Origin: Atrina japonica
Lineage: Eukaryota > Mollusca > Bivalvia > Pterioida > Pinnidae
Assembly (NCBI GenBank): GCA_030159075.1
Contig: BROG01000649.1
Span: 124,001-188,000 of the forward strand
Direction: 5' to 3'
Length of the DNA: 64,000 nucleotides
Positions 43,187-55,982 of the stretch are shown here, in pieces (position 1 is the stretch's first letter; each line of letters opens with the position of its first letter). A program made the translations under genes and the position numbers. The notes under the pieces are model-generated. The model was given only the letters and a program-made list of their open reading frames with translations. It was not told the origin of the DNA and did no database searches.

Positions 43187-45255
43187 AGCTGGCCACGCTG
43201 CAATATACTTGACTGTCGCCACTTCACATATAGTAGGCCATGCTGCAATATACTTGACTGTCGCCACTTCGCATATAGAAGGCCATGCTGCAATATACTT
43301 GACTGTCGCCACTTCACATATAGTAGGCCATGCTGCAATGTACTTGACTGTCGCCACTATCGAAGGCATATAGACTTGAGGCCACGCTGCAATATACTTG
43401 ACTGTCGCCACTTCACATATAGTAGGCCATGCTGCAATATACTTGACTGTCGCCACTTCGCATATAGAAGGCCATGCTGCAATATACTTGACTGTCGCCA
43501 CTTCACATATAGTAGGCCATGCTGCAATGTACTTGACTGTCGCCACTTCGCATATAGAAGGCCATGCTGCAATATACTTGACTGTCGCCACTTCACATAT
43601 AGTAGGCCATGCTGCAATATACTTGACTGTCGCCACTTCACATATAGTAGGCCATGCTGCAATATACTTGACTGTCGCCACTTCACATGCAATATAGTAG
43701 TCGCCACTTCACATGCTGCAATATACTTGACTGTCGCCACTTCACATATAGTAGGCCATGCTGCAATATATACTTGACTGTCGCCACTTCACATATAGTA
43801 GGCCACGCTGCAATATACTTGACTGTCGCCACTTCACATATAGTAGGCCACGCTGCAATATACTTGACTGTCGCCACTTCACATATAGTAGGCCACGCTG
43901 CAATGTACTTGATTATCGGCAGTTCGCCTATAGCGGGAAATGCTGTATTTAATTTTCGGCACTTCACCTAGAAGTGGTCACGCTACAATGTAACTGGCCA
44001 CGCTGCAATGTATTTGATTTTCGGCACTTTGCCTGTATTTGGCCACGCTGCAATGTAACTGGTCACGCTGAAATCTCAGATCTTCGGTACGTCAGCTTTA
44101 GCAGGCCACGCTGTAATGTAGTTGATTTTCGGCACTTTACCTATAAGTGACCATGCTTCAATGTATTTGAATTTCGGCATTTCACCTGTAATTGGCTACG
44201 TTGCCATGTAGCTGGTCACACTGCAATGTAAAAATTTATTATCTCAGATCTTTGGTTCTTCAGCTTTAGCTTGACCTTCGGCACTTCCCATATAGTAGGC
44301 CATGCTGCAATGTACATGTATTTGATTTTCGGCACTTCACCTATAGCAGGCCACGCTGCAATGTACTTGATTTTCGGCACTTCACCTATAACAGGCCACG
44401 CTGCAATGCATTCGATTTTCGGCACTTCACCTATAACAGGCCACGCTGCAATGTATTTGATTTTCGGCACTTCACCTATAACAGGCCACGCTGCAATGCA
44501 TTCGATTTTCGGCACTTCACCTATAACAGGCCACGCTGCAATGTATTTGATTTTCGGCACTTCACCTATAAGTGGCCACGCTGCAATGTATTTGATATTC
44601 GGCATTTCACCTGTAATTGGCTACGTTGCCATGTAACTGGTCACACTGCAATGTAATAATTTATTATCTCAGATCTTTAGCTTGACTTTCGGCACTTCCC
44701 ATATAGTAGGCCACGCTGCAATGTATTTGATTTTCGGCACTTCGCCGTTAGATGGCCGCACTGCAATGTATTTGATTTTCGGCACTTCACCTTTAAGTGT
44801 CCACGCTGGAATGTATTTGATTTTCGGTACTTCGCCTTTAGCTAGCACTGCTGCAATGTAGAATTTATTATCACAGACCTTTAGCAGGCCACGCTGCAAT
44901 GCACTTGACTTTCGGCACTTCGCATATAGTAGGCCACGCAGCAATGTACATTTGTATTTGATTTTCTGCACTTCGCCTTTAGCTGGCCACGCTGCAATGT
45001 AGTTGATTTTCGGCACTTCAGTTATAACTGGCCACGCTGCAATGTCAAATTTATCATCTCATATCTTCGGTACTTCAGCTTTATTAGGCCACGCTGCAAT
45101 ACACTTGACTTTCGGCACTTCGCCTAAAGTAGGCCACGCTACAATGTATTTGATTTTTGGCAATTCACCTTTAGCTTGCCACGCTGCAATGTAATTGGTT
45201 TTAGGCACTTCGCCTTTAGCTGGCTACGCTGCAATGTAATTGGTTTTAGGCACTT
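43187..45255. repeat. Minisatellite, 45-bp period, about 45 units
   Basis: The basic unit is GGCCACGCTGCAATGTATTT plus GATTTTCGGCACTTCACCTA plus five bases. It is homogeneous at 43187-43910 (variant with GACTGTCGCCACTTCACATA) and again at 44280-44600, and diverged elsewhere. Because 45 is a multiple of three, several frames on both strands stay open (for example 43109-43777 plus, 43169-43681 minus, 44216-44605 minus), encoding 15-residue repeats. Equal openness of both strands argues that these are by-products and not genes. Confidence 0.95.
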
Positions 45256-45308
45256 CACCTAATGAAACACTTGAAAGGCCTGAAACCCTTTCCATTTGAA
45301 TTTGAATA

Positions 45309-45375
45309 AGAATTGTGTATGTTGGTTTATGCCACACTCAACAATCGTCCAGTCATATGATGGGAACCAGTAAAT
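45309..45375 (-). repeat. SINE family A 3' fragment (reverse)
   Basis: GGTTTATGCCACACTCAACAA, CCAGTCATATGATGG and AACCAGT match the 3' part of family A. Confidence 0.5.
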
Positions 45376-48300
45376 TGGATGGAGTATGGTGTTTGGCCAA
45401 ATTCCCTGTAATTCATGTATTTTGGAATTTTTCAAAATTACCAATATATAGGGCACCTGGCATATCTCAAAATTATCATGTTTTGAAGAAAAGAAAAAAG
45501 AATATAGACCGAAAGCAAAGGGTCATGGGCAAGGGTCATTAAGAGGGTACCTGTGAACATGACCTGGATCTCAATACACCATGTTGATGGATACGGATTA
45601 ATATTGTTATGGAATAATCTATATATCAAATATGTTGTACTCTAGATCCATACTCGCAATACACGGATATTCATGGTGTTGGATAAATTGGGAGGCAAGG
45701 ATACTCGAGCAGCTTCGGACAATTTGGATTTTCATTTCCCGCAACAGTATATTCTGGTTTCCTAACACACTGAATAGACCTTATTTGAGTTGTTTCATCC
45801 CGTTCAGTTTTGTCGGAATAGTTTGCAATCAGATCACGTGACTTCAACAGAAAGTCGGACACAGTCACTTCTGGTTTCGTAACATTTACATTGAAACCAT
45901 TCGGAGATATCTTGTTTCAGTTTATATGTGAGGAATAAAGTTTAGATATATCTTATTTCTTGTAAAAATGACAAGTGTAATCACTTTCCTGTATGCTGCT
46001 TTTCAAATCAGGCACCTAACACTGCATGATATCCATATTCCATGTCGTATGTAAGATAAAATCCTTAACTGGAAGTGATGGTGCCTGCATAGTTTTATGA
46101 CGAACCGCGACGGATCGGAACAAATCGAAAAAGATATAATGAAATTGATGGATTTATATATAATGACCCCAACAGTAGAGGGAATTTTATTGTACAATAT
46201 CAATGGAAATATTTTCAATTCAACGAAACATAATTCAGGGCAAGAGTCAATATTCTAAATTGCAGTTACTAGCAAAGACCAGTTCATCCTCTCAAAATTA
46301 ACACATTGATGTATTGTTTATTCCCAACGTACAACACTGAATGAATGAATAGCCATCGAAAATAAAAGCAATGCTTGGTGGTTCGGGGTATGCTCATCCA
46401 TACCCCCCTGAACTTTCAAAATCCCGGACGTTCATTCCCTAGCTTTCAAACACAAACGTTTTATAGCCTTTCTAGGAAACCACGTTACTGATTGTATTCT
46501 TCCGTTTCTTTTCCCCGTTTTACCACTAAAAAAGTATGTTTGGTCCAGGCTCGTAGTCACCAAAATTACTCAATATTCAAGCTCAACTTTTATTTTATCA
46601 TTTTTGTGAAATTTCTGGATGTAACTGTCAAGTAAACAGATTTTTTCTATGTTATCATTCACATAAATAAAACTTTACGTCAAATTTATGATTTTCATAT
46701 GAACGACGAAAAACACTTTGAGCTTGGTAAATTTGAGTTTTTACCCAGACATTTTTTTCTGATTTTCTTCGAGTAAACAAATTTTTTTACTATTATTTAC
46801 AAAATTGTGTCATAAATATACATATATGTCAATTAATGGAATTATATATGTAGTAAATTTCGTGGTTTCGGGTCCCAGTATTTCGTGTTCCCTCTGGATC
46901 CATCAATGCTCTTCTTAGATTGCTAAAGAAAATTCGAAATTATTGCGATTCGTCTTCTATTGTATTTTCCCATTTATTGATTAATCAACATCCAGTGTCC
47001 ATAAAAATCGGGAATTCGCATAGTTAATTGTAGGCCTATATCCCATGAGTCATTTCTTTTTCTTTTGTTAATACTTCCGAGAAGTTATTCACCTTATTGT
47101 ATTCAACTTCGATATTTAGCAACCTTGCATTTTGATGAACGGCATATTTGGGAAATTACGTCACCGGAAAAGAAATACACAAGACTATATTAACAACTTC
47201 TGGAATTAGACAGTGTAAAAAGTATGAACTAAGATATCTTTTATTCAGTCAGAGATGTAATTTTATATATGAAAATGATTTATATCAATCATCTTGACAC
47301 CGTGGAATTACAATTTATTATGCACTTCGTTGACATCGCTTTGTTTGGTTAAGAAATAAATTAAAGCTGTAAAAGGCATTCATTTAATCGTGTTATTGGC
47401 GAACGATCGGCATTCTCTCCTTTATCAGAAAACAATCCTGAAATAGTATTAAGTGATAAACATTATTTGCTTGTCTTTTCGGTATTTGTACAAGGAAGGG
47501 ACAAATGAATGTGAAGGCGAGTGCACGTGCATGAAAGAATTTCAGTTAGCAAGAAGATATTTACACAGATGAATTCCTTGTTTGGCAACTGCAACAAGGT
47601 AATTTTATCAAGTGTCACCGTGGGTTATCATCATTGAGTAGTGAAACATCAACTTTACAGGACAATGAGTGGTGTCCGGGGTGCATGGGAGTTTTTATGT
47701 TTGTTGTTGTTGTTTTTTTTTTTACCCCCATTTCTTCCCTTACTAATTCGGTCGTGTAAAACAGTTTGTAGTAAATTCTATTTCTAGTTTTTTTTTCTCT
47801 TATTTTGCTCATTTTTTTCGCCTTGTTTGTTTATTTCTCTTTTTTGTATATATTTTTGTTTTTACTGCTTTAATTATGTATAGAAAGGAAACCAGTTACA
47901 ATCATACGAATTACTAACATCATAAGTTGTATGTGAAAAAAAAATCTTCAGACTGAATCTGAGAGAAATACTGAAATGGAAATGTGAACTCTCGTGAAAA
48001 TTTCTAGATCCGCCTTGAAATATTCGATGTTTTAGAGAGCATTGACACAAGTAAATTTGAAATCGCACCTAAAACCTAAGCCACCTTAAACTGAAATGTT
48101 AACGGTCATGTAACGGAAGTATAACACAATTAACTGAGATATATAATGTATAAACGACGCATGAGTTTAAATCAATAAGACATATACATTTAAATAAAAA
48201 AAAAATATTTATATGTCCGTTTGTTAGGCGAGATTTGGTCCACTTTTGGTTTTTTTCTTGCTTTATATCTGACACTAAATATAATTCACCGCAAAAATTA

Positions 48301-48399
48301 ATCACATGCTTGTTGTATGACTGTTTGCTTTTCATTTAAATTCACTTGATTGTACTTTTTCTACTTGATTACCTCAATAAAAAAGTTCACGTGTATTTA
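45376..48399. other. Long intergenic stretch before the neurabin-like gene
   Basis: AT-rich, with long T runs near 47705-47720. No exon-like segment or repeat shared inside the window was found. Confidence 0.35.
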
Positions 48400-48480
48400 T
48401 AACATCCGGGTATTACAGGTGAAAGGTCACGATTCAAGATGGCGGCGTGTTTTTGAAAGAAGGGTGGGTGTGTGTATTTA
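48400..48480 (+). promoter_or_regulatory. Candidate promoter with YY1-type element
   Basis: AAGATGGCGGC at 48436-48446 is a textbook YY1/'ATGGCGGC' start-site element and is locally GC-rich. The short frame from its ATG (MAACF and stop) would be an upstream ORF. Being on the plus strand, it could mark transcription start of the neurabin-like gene 7.5 kb downstream. Confidence 0.35.
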
Positions 48481-48995
48481 TTTGTTTGTTATTGCAATTC
48501 TAAAAATGATGGAAATTATCATGACTTTGTTTTAATAAGTAGATTTTTCGTTCGTTTGTTCGACACTCTCAATTGCACCTCCCATTTTGTCTCGCATATC
48601 GTAACTAGATCAGAAACTTGAGCATCTGTCATCACCGGGTGCGACTTCTTTCACGGTAGCCCGATAAATCACTTTCACCCCTTTGTTGATATTCGGAAGT
48701 AAAGATTTGCAAGTCAAGCTTTCATTTCCGACAGTTTAAGGATCTTGTTATATAAATATAGATGAATCTGAATGTTTAAAACCGACATGAAACCGAAACG
48801 AGTCTGTCAATTGTTTGTCTGCAAATGCAAACCGGAAGTTCGATCCAGGTAAACTACTACAGAAGGGATTAGGGAAATTAGGTCAGCCCATTTGTTCTGT
48901 TAACACATCCTAACCTGTTTGAAGTCATTCTTTGTTGTTAAAGAAGTCTTCTTAACGGGTAAATATTTTGTTTTGTAAACAGTTTTGCTTTTAAG
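48447..48995 (+). other. Candidate untranslated first exon of the neurabin-like gene
   Basis: The segment ends at a strong donor, AAG|GTAAGT at 48996, and has no long ORF. With the acceptor at 55728-55729 this would make a 6.7-kb first intron, usual for such genes. The exact 5' end is unknown. Confidence 0.3.
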
Positions 48996-50477
48996 GTAAG
49001 TTTACAGGTTTTATATCTTGCCTAAGGTGTAAGTTACAACACAGCTGATCAAGGACTACATTTTACATTTAATATTGTACCTTCACTTGAGAGCTCAATA
49101 TGAGCAACATTTGCATATGTTTTTGTCAAAATGTAAACATGATATCAGTTCACTAAATTTTTGTATTCATGTTTAATTAAGCATTCTAGTTTCTATCCAT
49201 GTTTGTTGAAAACAAATATCCCAACCCAGTGCATAATGTAGGCCTAATTCATCGACTCAAAATTAATAACATAAACAAATTAACTACTGCACCAACCTAG
49301 AATAAAATGTAATAAATGTTTTACCTCTAACTCTCTTATTGGCTTACCTAAAACAAAATTTTGCTAAGCTTGACATTAAAGTAACTAAAGATCATTAATT
49401 CAAACTGAATTATGGCCAGATTTTACTTTGAACAGTCATACTGGGATACCTATTTATTACAATGCTGTTCGGTGGAGGTGCACACTTAGGCATTTACCGA
49501 TCGATTAAAAACCACAATTTTCTCAAAACAACAGATTACCTTATAATCATTGAAAACATTGAAAAATTAATTTTAAAATTCTGTTTTTAACACTAATGTA
49601 ACTGCAAATAAATACCAACTAACTGTTTTCAAAGGCTGCTGCCATGTCCTGAGGAGTTGCGCTGTGAATATGACTGGGTTGTTTTCAGTTTATAACAAGG
49701 TCCAATAAGTATGGAGAATTTGTAGCTCCCTTCTCATTTGCATATAAATCGATTGCATCATTTCACAATCACAGTCGATCATCGTGGTTGCTTCGTTTGG
49801 ATAAATTAATCTGACCATTTAAACCAACAAAGAGCATCTTAAAGCTCATTTTATGCCCTTTTAATAGTGAATATAATGTTTCATTGGAATGGTATTTCTT
49901 AGTTTAGTTTTAAGTTTAGTTTAGTATCTTACGGTACCCTTGAGTGGCTTGACTTACTTCCTGATGCTTGAAAATATTCAAACTGCAGTAGACCTTTTCA
50001 GTCAAAACATTACACCACGGCATGACCGATTTGAGTAATATTCAATTCTTTCGATGAAAAGAAAAAAACCACAAACTATACTGGGGAAATGCTTTAAGTA
50101 TATAGTAGTTTATTTTAATTGAATGAATCTTCTAAAAGTCACAGGGTAATTTTCTGGTGCACAGGACGGAGACGTCTTCCGATAAATTGAAAGTGAAACT
50201 ATGTCATCAAAACTTGAGCTCGCAACTCCACCGCACCCGACAATAATGGTTCAAATAGATGTTTACCTTTTTCATCCATAAAGTGGTACAATGTATGTTC
50301 ATTGTATTCTTTGAACAATTTGATCAAAAATTCCTTTGTGGCAGAAATTTGTGAAAATATTTCATTAGTATTGAATTAGGTCGGAGGAAATTTGTCAATG
50401 GAAAAAAAGCGTGGGGGATATTTTGGATTTTATATATGCATAAACAAAGATGCAAGTTACTTTTAGACTGAACTGAT
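48996..50477. other. Presumed first intron, 5' part
   Basis: AT-rich. TTTAGTTTTAAGTTTAGTTTAG repeats briefly near 49902. No other feature seen. Confidence 0.35.
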
Positions 50478-50671
50478 AGCACCTCTTCTTGATGCAGGTT
50501 CAAATTCCTGCTAGAACCTAAACTGATTTTATGAAAAAAAAATTGTAGTTTACTTGGGGAAAGGCTGTTGGTCAGGTCTCGTCTTACATTTTGTACTTTG
50601 TAACCATGTTCTTTTCACCACTAAAACTGGCCGCCAACATATGAATGAATTGTTGTGTGTGGCATAAAACA
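50478..50671 (+). repeat. tRNA-derived SINE, family A (plus)
   Basis: B-box remnant AGGTTCAAATTCC, then TAGAACCTAAACTGATTTTA, GTTTACTTGGGGAAAGGC, CTGGCCGCCAACATATGAAT and GTTGTGTGTGGCATAAAAC. Confidence 0.75.
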
Positions 50672-50744
50672 ACTTTCAAATCCAAACTTAAATGATAGTC
50701 CTAGACTTAATGTAGTGGGCTACCTCCAATTCATTCCCCTTACG

Positions 50745-51068
50745 TACCATACACAGGGATTAATATCATCAACATGTGGGTCCTGTAAAAAGCCCCATTA
50801 CCAATGCAAAATCTGCTATTTTTTTCCCCTAATTTTAAGCAAAAATTTCCCAGTTATGGTCACAATGTTGTTCACATTTTGGTATTAAACAATTAATAGG
50901 AGATTTTAGTGCATGTGCGAACTGCACTTAAAAGTCTTCAGAAGTTGATTAAGTGAGCTAAATGTCCAATCACAAGTTTTGTTTCTGAAAGTTTATTCTT
51001 ATGAATTAAATGACCATAGTTACTTTTTCCCAACTGGAAGGGTCCCAAAAAGGGTCTATTAATCCGTG
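50745..51068 (+). repeat. Interspersed repeat family D, copy 1
   Basis: Shares TAATATCATCAA, GCAAAATCTGCTATTTTT, TATTAAA, GACCATAGTTACTTTTT and AAAAAGGGTCTATTAA in order with 61787-62176. Confidence 0.8.
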
Positions 51069-51541
51069 ATACTTGGTGCAGTGTTTTTGTTTAACATGTG
51101 TTTTAACACATCTCTGAAACATTTTTCAGTTAATATTCTGAAGTGATATTTTTGTCTGGGATTTTTTACCTGTTGCCAATAAATCAACAATTTTTTATAA
51201 GTTATTAGGTTTGAATCTAAACCATGCAAAAACATAAACATGGTAGGAATGTTCTAGTTAAAGGCATTACATCCACTCAGATGTCATTTGAGACCCTGTT
51301 TCATTTACCATTGCATACATTTTGTGCTGTCATCCAGTTTGGTTATCTGTGGTCCCATGTACTATAGAAATGTATAATAATAGCTTTTCATGTAGCATAT
51401 TTATATATCATGAAAAACTCAAATGTATTTTAACAATGTTTGCATGCAAGTCTGGGGTTTCTTTTCCATCCATTTGGGAAGCTAGCCCATGGCTTTAATA
51501 GAGAATTCTGATTACGCTTTCTGAAAATATGGGAATTGTCA

Positions 51542-51697
<156 letters not shown>

Positions 51698-51737
51698 TTA
51701 TTACATGTACTGGAACATTCAAACTTACATGTACATT

Positions 51738-51900
51738 AGAGGCCATCTCTGTATAAAGGGCACCTGCCTATAAAAGCCATTCAAATACAACCTTTGTTAA
51801 CTTTTTATAATGAATAAACATCATTGTAAAGTTCACCTGTTTGTAACCGATACTTTTCCCTTGAGTGAACTTTATAAACAAGTTTAACTGTACATTTTGG
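51738..51900. repeat. Interspersed repeat family J, copy 1
   Basis: 'gtataaagggcacctgcctataaaagcc', 'aacctttgttaactttttataatg' and 'gagtgaactttataaacaagtttaactgta' recur at 62440-62615 and 62786-62960. Confidence 0.65.
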
Positions 51901-54063
51901 ACATGGCAGTGAAGCCATGTTATCTGTCCATCCAGCTGTTTCTCCTTAAAGAATGGTCCAGGCCATATTTTCCTCATTTCTTGAACTTGCTTCCCATGCA
52001 TCTTAATTAAGACGACAAAGTAAACATACATGTATCCTATATACAAAAAATATGCTTTACATTTACATGTACCACTCTTATTTTTTAGATTTATTGCTCT
52101 TTCTTGATTTATTTGTACATTTAAGTTATTTTTAAAATATCTATTACATTGAATCTACAAACAACAACTTTGGCCAAGTTTTATTGATTTTGTTTAGCAG
52201 ATACACTATAGGTAACAATTTCTAGGAAGTTTAAATTGGGGAAAATGTATGAAATATGATTGAGGAAATCTGAGTAAAGTCCAATTTTACTTGTAAATGG
52301 AATGCAATTTAAAAAAATCACTGCACATGTTAGTGAAGTATTCTAAGTGGGAAATTGAATAAGTTACAAACAAAACAAAATATAACATACACACAATGTA
52401 GAGACAGACACTTGTTATTTCTAACTCTTTGATGAGTATATCCTTGTCACTTAGCCGGTCAAGTGTTACCACTTACATATTTGTTAGGAATTATTAGGAT
52501 GTCAAAGTAGGACTTTCCACAGTGTGACCACAAATTGTACACTCTTTTGAAAGTCAACATTCATGATCTGTAAGGTGAGTGGATTATTTCAGATTTAACA
52601 GTCTTGTGTAAAGCTGAATATCTTCTTTCTTTCAAAGTATCTAATTACTATTTAAAGTTTTGCCTACAAGTGTTGTTTAGGGATGAAACATTACTGTAGG
52701 CGAGGGTACTATTTCATCTTGAGATGGCATAAATTAGACCTTGGGCATACATGTAGCAGTGGCAGATTCAATGGGGGTGGGGGAGGGCGGTGTAAAGGGT
52801 ACAAGGTTTTCCCTTACGTATGATTACTGCATCTCTGATGCAAAAAATCTTTTCAGGATGCAAAACTTATATAAATGATTCCCAAAGGACGCACAAAAAC
52901 ACAGAATTTTTTTTTTTCAACCTTGGACTAAAAATGTTTTCAATGTATTTTATTGAATTGCATTGACTTGGGGAATCACATATTAAAAAATGACTCCGGA
53001 ATTATGTTCTTGTGGGTCCCTGGGACTCACTAAAGTAACATCCTCGGGAAAACCCTGAGGGTGTATTCCACCCTTTGAATGCCTATGTATATAATATTAT
53101 GTATGTACATGTACAATAAAAGTCATCTCTATACAAACCGCACAATATTTTTCAGTAATGCATAAATTATTCCATTTTTTTAAATTCAAAAGATTTTTGC
53201 CTCGCCATGCTCAGCAAAGTTAATCTACTCTTTCTCCCATCCAAATGTAATCGATTCCACCTTGGTTTTTGTCTAGCTCATTTTGAATACGCCTTGGTTT
53301 ATTCATGTACAGAAAGAGTCCATTGTTTTTCATTTTTTGTTGTTGGATCAGTTAAAAGAGCAATTGTTGACGTATAGGATTTTAAAAAAATACAAGAGTT
53401 AATTCCCCTTAAATGTGGTATATAGAATGTAGCACAATTGTAGAATGAGGGGGAATGGTAAACACACCTGTTGTGACCCTTGCTTCCCATTATGGCCCAA
53501 AGTCTACAAATGTACATTGTAAGTTATGCTTCCCAAAATTGAGTTCTATTTCAATGGAACCCCCCTCTTTTTCCTTAAATCATGTATCTTTACACATTGA
53601 ATATTTCCCTGATTAAAATGCAAGTAAACATTTCTGACAATCTGATGTGGGTAATAAAATCACTGACATGATTGTTTATTGTGAAATAAGAGGAAGAAAG
53701 TTGATCAAGGAAGTACATGTACATGTATGTTAGCAGTATATAATAAACCCATTCACCCCTAGAGATAAAGTGGTAATGGTCTGTGTCATTGATGTGAAGT
53801 AGAGTGCATTATGTTTCAGGGGTTTAAAATTTAAAAATATAAAACTACCGGTAAAGTATATTGCTGAAGTGATCAGAATATCTATAAGCATTAATATAAT
53901 ACTTGTATGTGACGTGAGCCCAAATTTGGAATAAAAAACACATGTTGTAATATTATTCTCAGGATTAAGTTAGTATTGTGATGATAAATCCTTCTAGTAT
54001 TACAAGTCATATTTATTTTCACAGAAAATTTTAAAAGCTATCTGATAAACAGTGTACACATTT
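51901..54063. other. Presumed intron, middle part
   Basis: AT-rich with several ACATGTACATGTA runs. No supported gene or repeat beyond these. Confidence 0.35.
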
Positions 54064-55012
54064 AATAATTTTTCACGGCACACTCAGCAATTTTCAGTTA
54101 TTTTGTAGCAGCCAGGTTTTGATTCATCAAGCCCTAAAGCCCAATTTGGTCTCAACCATTTCAAGGAATGGCAAGGTCCCTTGTCAAATTTCAGAAATTT
54201 TTTAAATCAAAATTTTACAATGATTTTAATTTATGTGTAATCTTAACTTACTCTTTCTATTTATTGACTTGGGTGATTCTAAATACGGCCAAGGGGGTTT
54301 ATGAATTAACGCTTTCAACCCTACAGACCATAATAGACTGGTTTTGAACAATAGAAAAGCATATACCACTCAGATATTCAGGGGTAAAAGGGTTAAAGGT
54401 GGAAATGAGAACCCAGTTACAATATACAATCACCCCTTGTTATAAAAGCCAGGTTGGGATCCAGTAAAATTGCCATTATATCAAATATTCTGTTACATCA
54501 AATTTCCAGGCTTGGCGCCAAAAAAAGTTTGCATGAACATCCTCAATTTAAACATGATTGCATTCAACATGATTGCATAAATGATATAAAATGACTACAA
54601 CAAATAAAATTGTTTTTATTTTTATTTTCATTTTAATTCAGTTGAATGAATCATGGCAATAATTTTTCATTTTGGATGCTTTGCCATTATAACAAGTCAA
54701 TTCTACAGGTTAAATCCATATTTGTTTCTGAAAATCACTGCCAGTGGCGGAAAGTAATCATGCCGTCATGTCAATCAAATTAACATGGATATAAATTCGT
54801 TCCCATGAAATTTCTGCCATTAACCAAAATTGCTGTTATATCAAGTTGTGTTATAACAGGAGTCGACCTTACTTGGTTAGAGAACAAATAAACTAGCAAA
54901 CTCTCACACAAAATTCAGCTTGGGTTCCATCAAGGCTTGAACCCATGCAGACATGTGAGAAACTTCAGGGTTTAAAGTGCAGTGCTCTAACCACTTGGCG
55001 ATAGAGGCCCCT
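54064..55012 (-). repeat. SINE family A (reverse) split by insertions
   Basis: The 3' part is at 54064-54125 (CACGGCACACTCAGCAATTT, CAGCCAGGTTTTGA). A middle piece is at about 54395-54425 (GGTGGAAATGAGAACCCAGT). The rest is at 54865-55012 (AACTAGCAAACTCTCACACA, AGCTTGGGTTCC, AGGCTTGAACCC, CTCTAACCACTTGGCGA). The pieces are in correct order with foreign DNA between them, so at least one younger insertion split an older SINE. Confidence 0.65.
54426..54864. mobile_element. Insertion inside the SINE, with TTATAAC-type inverted ends
   Basis: The left end has CACCCCTTGTTATAA. The right end has GTTATAACAGGAGTCG, roughly its inverse. Inside, 'ttgc-attatatcaa' and 'tgttacatcaa' phrases face 'aaaattgctgttatatcaag'. 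It is probably a non-autonomous DNA element. No ORF. Confidence 0.45.
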
Positions 55013-55729
55013 AAAAGAAACTACATGTATGCCAGGCTGAGGGTTTTTGTTGGACTTGGATATCAGTTGTTGCCCTTTCACCCTCTTTTTGACTTGCCAT
55101 AAAAATCATCATGTTTGAAATGGTAGCCATATTTATACATTGTTTATAGGACAGGTAATTAGGTCAAAATAATAGATTTGTTTGACATGAGCTTACTACA
55201 TGTAACCTACCTGAAATTTTTAGATAATTTTGTGAACTAATTTTTTTTCTAAATAAAAATCTTAACTTTTGTCTACTTAAATTAGTAAATAAAAATTAAA
55301 ACAAAAACTAAAAAAGAACAATTGCCTATCAAGAAACTCAATTCTAAAACTTCTGCTGTGTACTGGTTAGGGAAGATCAAACAAATAATTTTTAATAATG
55401 GCCTTACTTAAAAAAATATTTGTCTCACAGAAAATTAGTCACAGTTTGCAGGGGTTCAGAATTGCCCAAGTCTGAAGTCCAGAATTTACTAATTTGGGTT
55501 CGAACTTGGCATTTAGAAATACCCAAAGTCAGAGGGACCTTCCTCATCTGTATTTCATTTAATTTTACTGTATTACTTAGTAACAAAATTCAGCACAGAC
55601 TTTGAAATTTCTCAGTTGGACTTGCTAGAAATTTACTCCCCAAGTCCAAGTCCTGGACTTTAATATTTTAAAACGAATTTGGAATCCCTGGTTTTAGATT
55701 TTGCTAACAATATATTATTTTACTTTCAG

Positions 55730-55982
55730 ATAAAGAGGTTTACCATGCTAGTACAAGATGTTTTTGTCAGTGATGTAAGCACGCTGCCATGACTTAATCT
55801 GTGGGTTTGCATGAACATTTCTGTGCCCATCCCTCCCACATTATGAATTCTTAACACCTAAATGGATTGTCAAACTTTATTAATCCTTGGATTATAAGCT
55901 GGAGACCATCATTCTTGCACTCTCACTCCATTTAGTTTCACCGCACATCATTTTCAATGTCTGGATATCACATAATTAAGTT
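55730..55982 (+). other. 5' UTR part of the large neurabin-like exon
   Basis: Starts after the acceptor TTATTTTACTTTCAG (55715-55729). A stop TAA at 55977-55979 is in frame directly before the ATG, so the start at 55983 cannot be extended within this exon. Confidence 0.55.

Noticed and set aside
43109..43971. Long repetitive ORFs, up to 222 residues
   Set aside because: Period 45 keeps several frames open on both strands, with no start, promoter or splice context of their own.
43187..45255. CRISPR array
   Set aside because: The units are contiguous with no unique spacers, and the DNA is eukaryotic.
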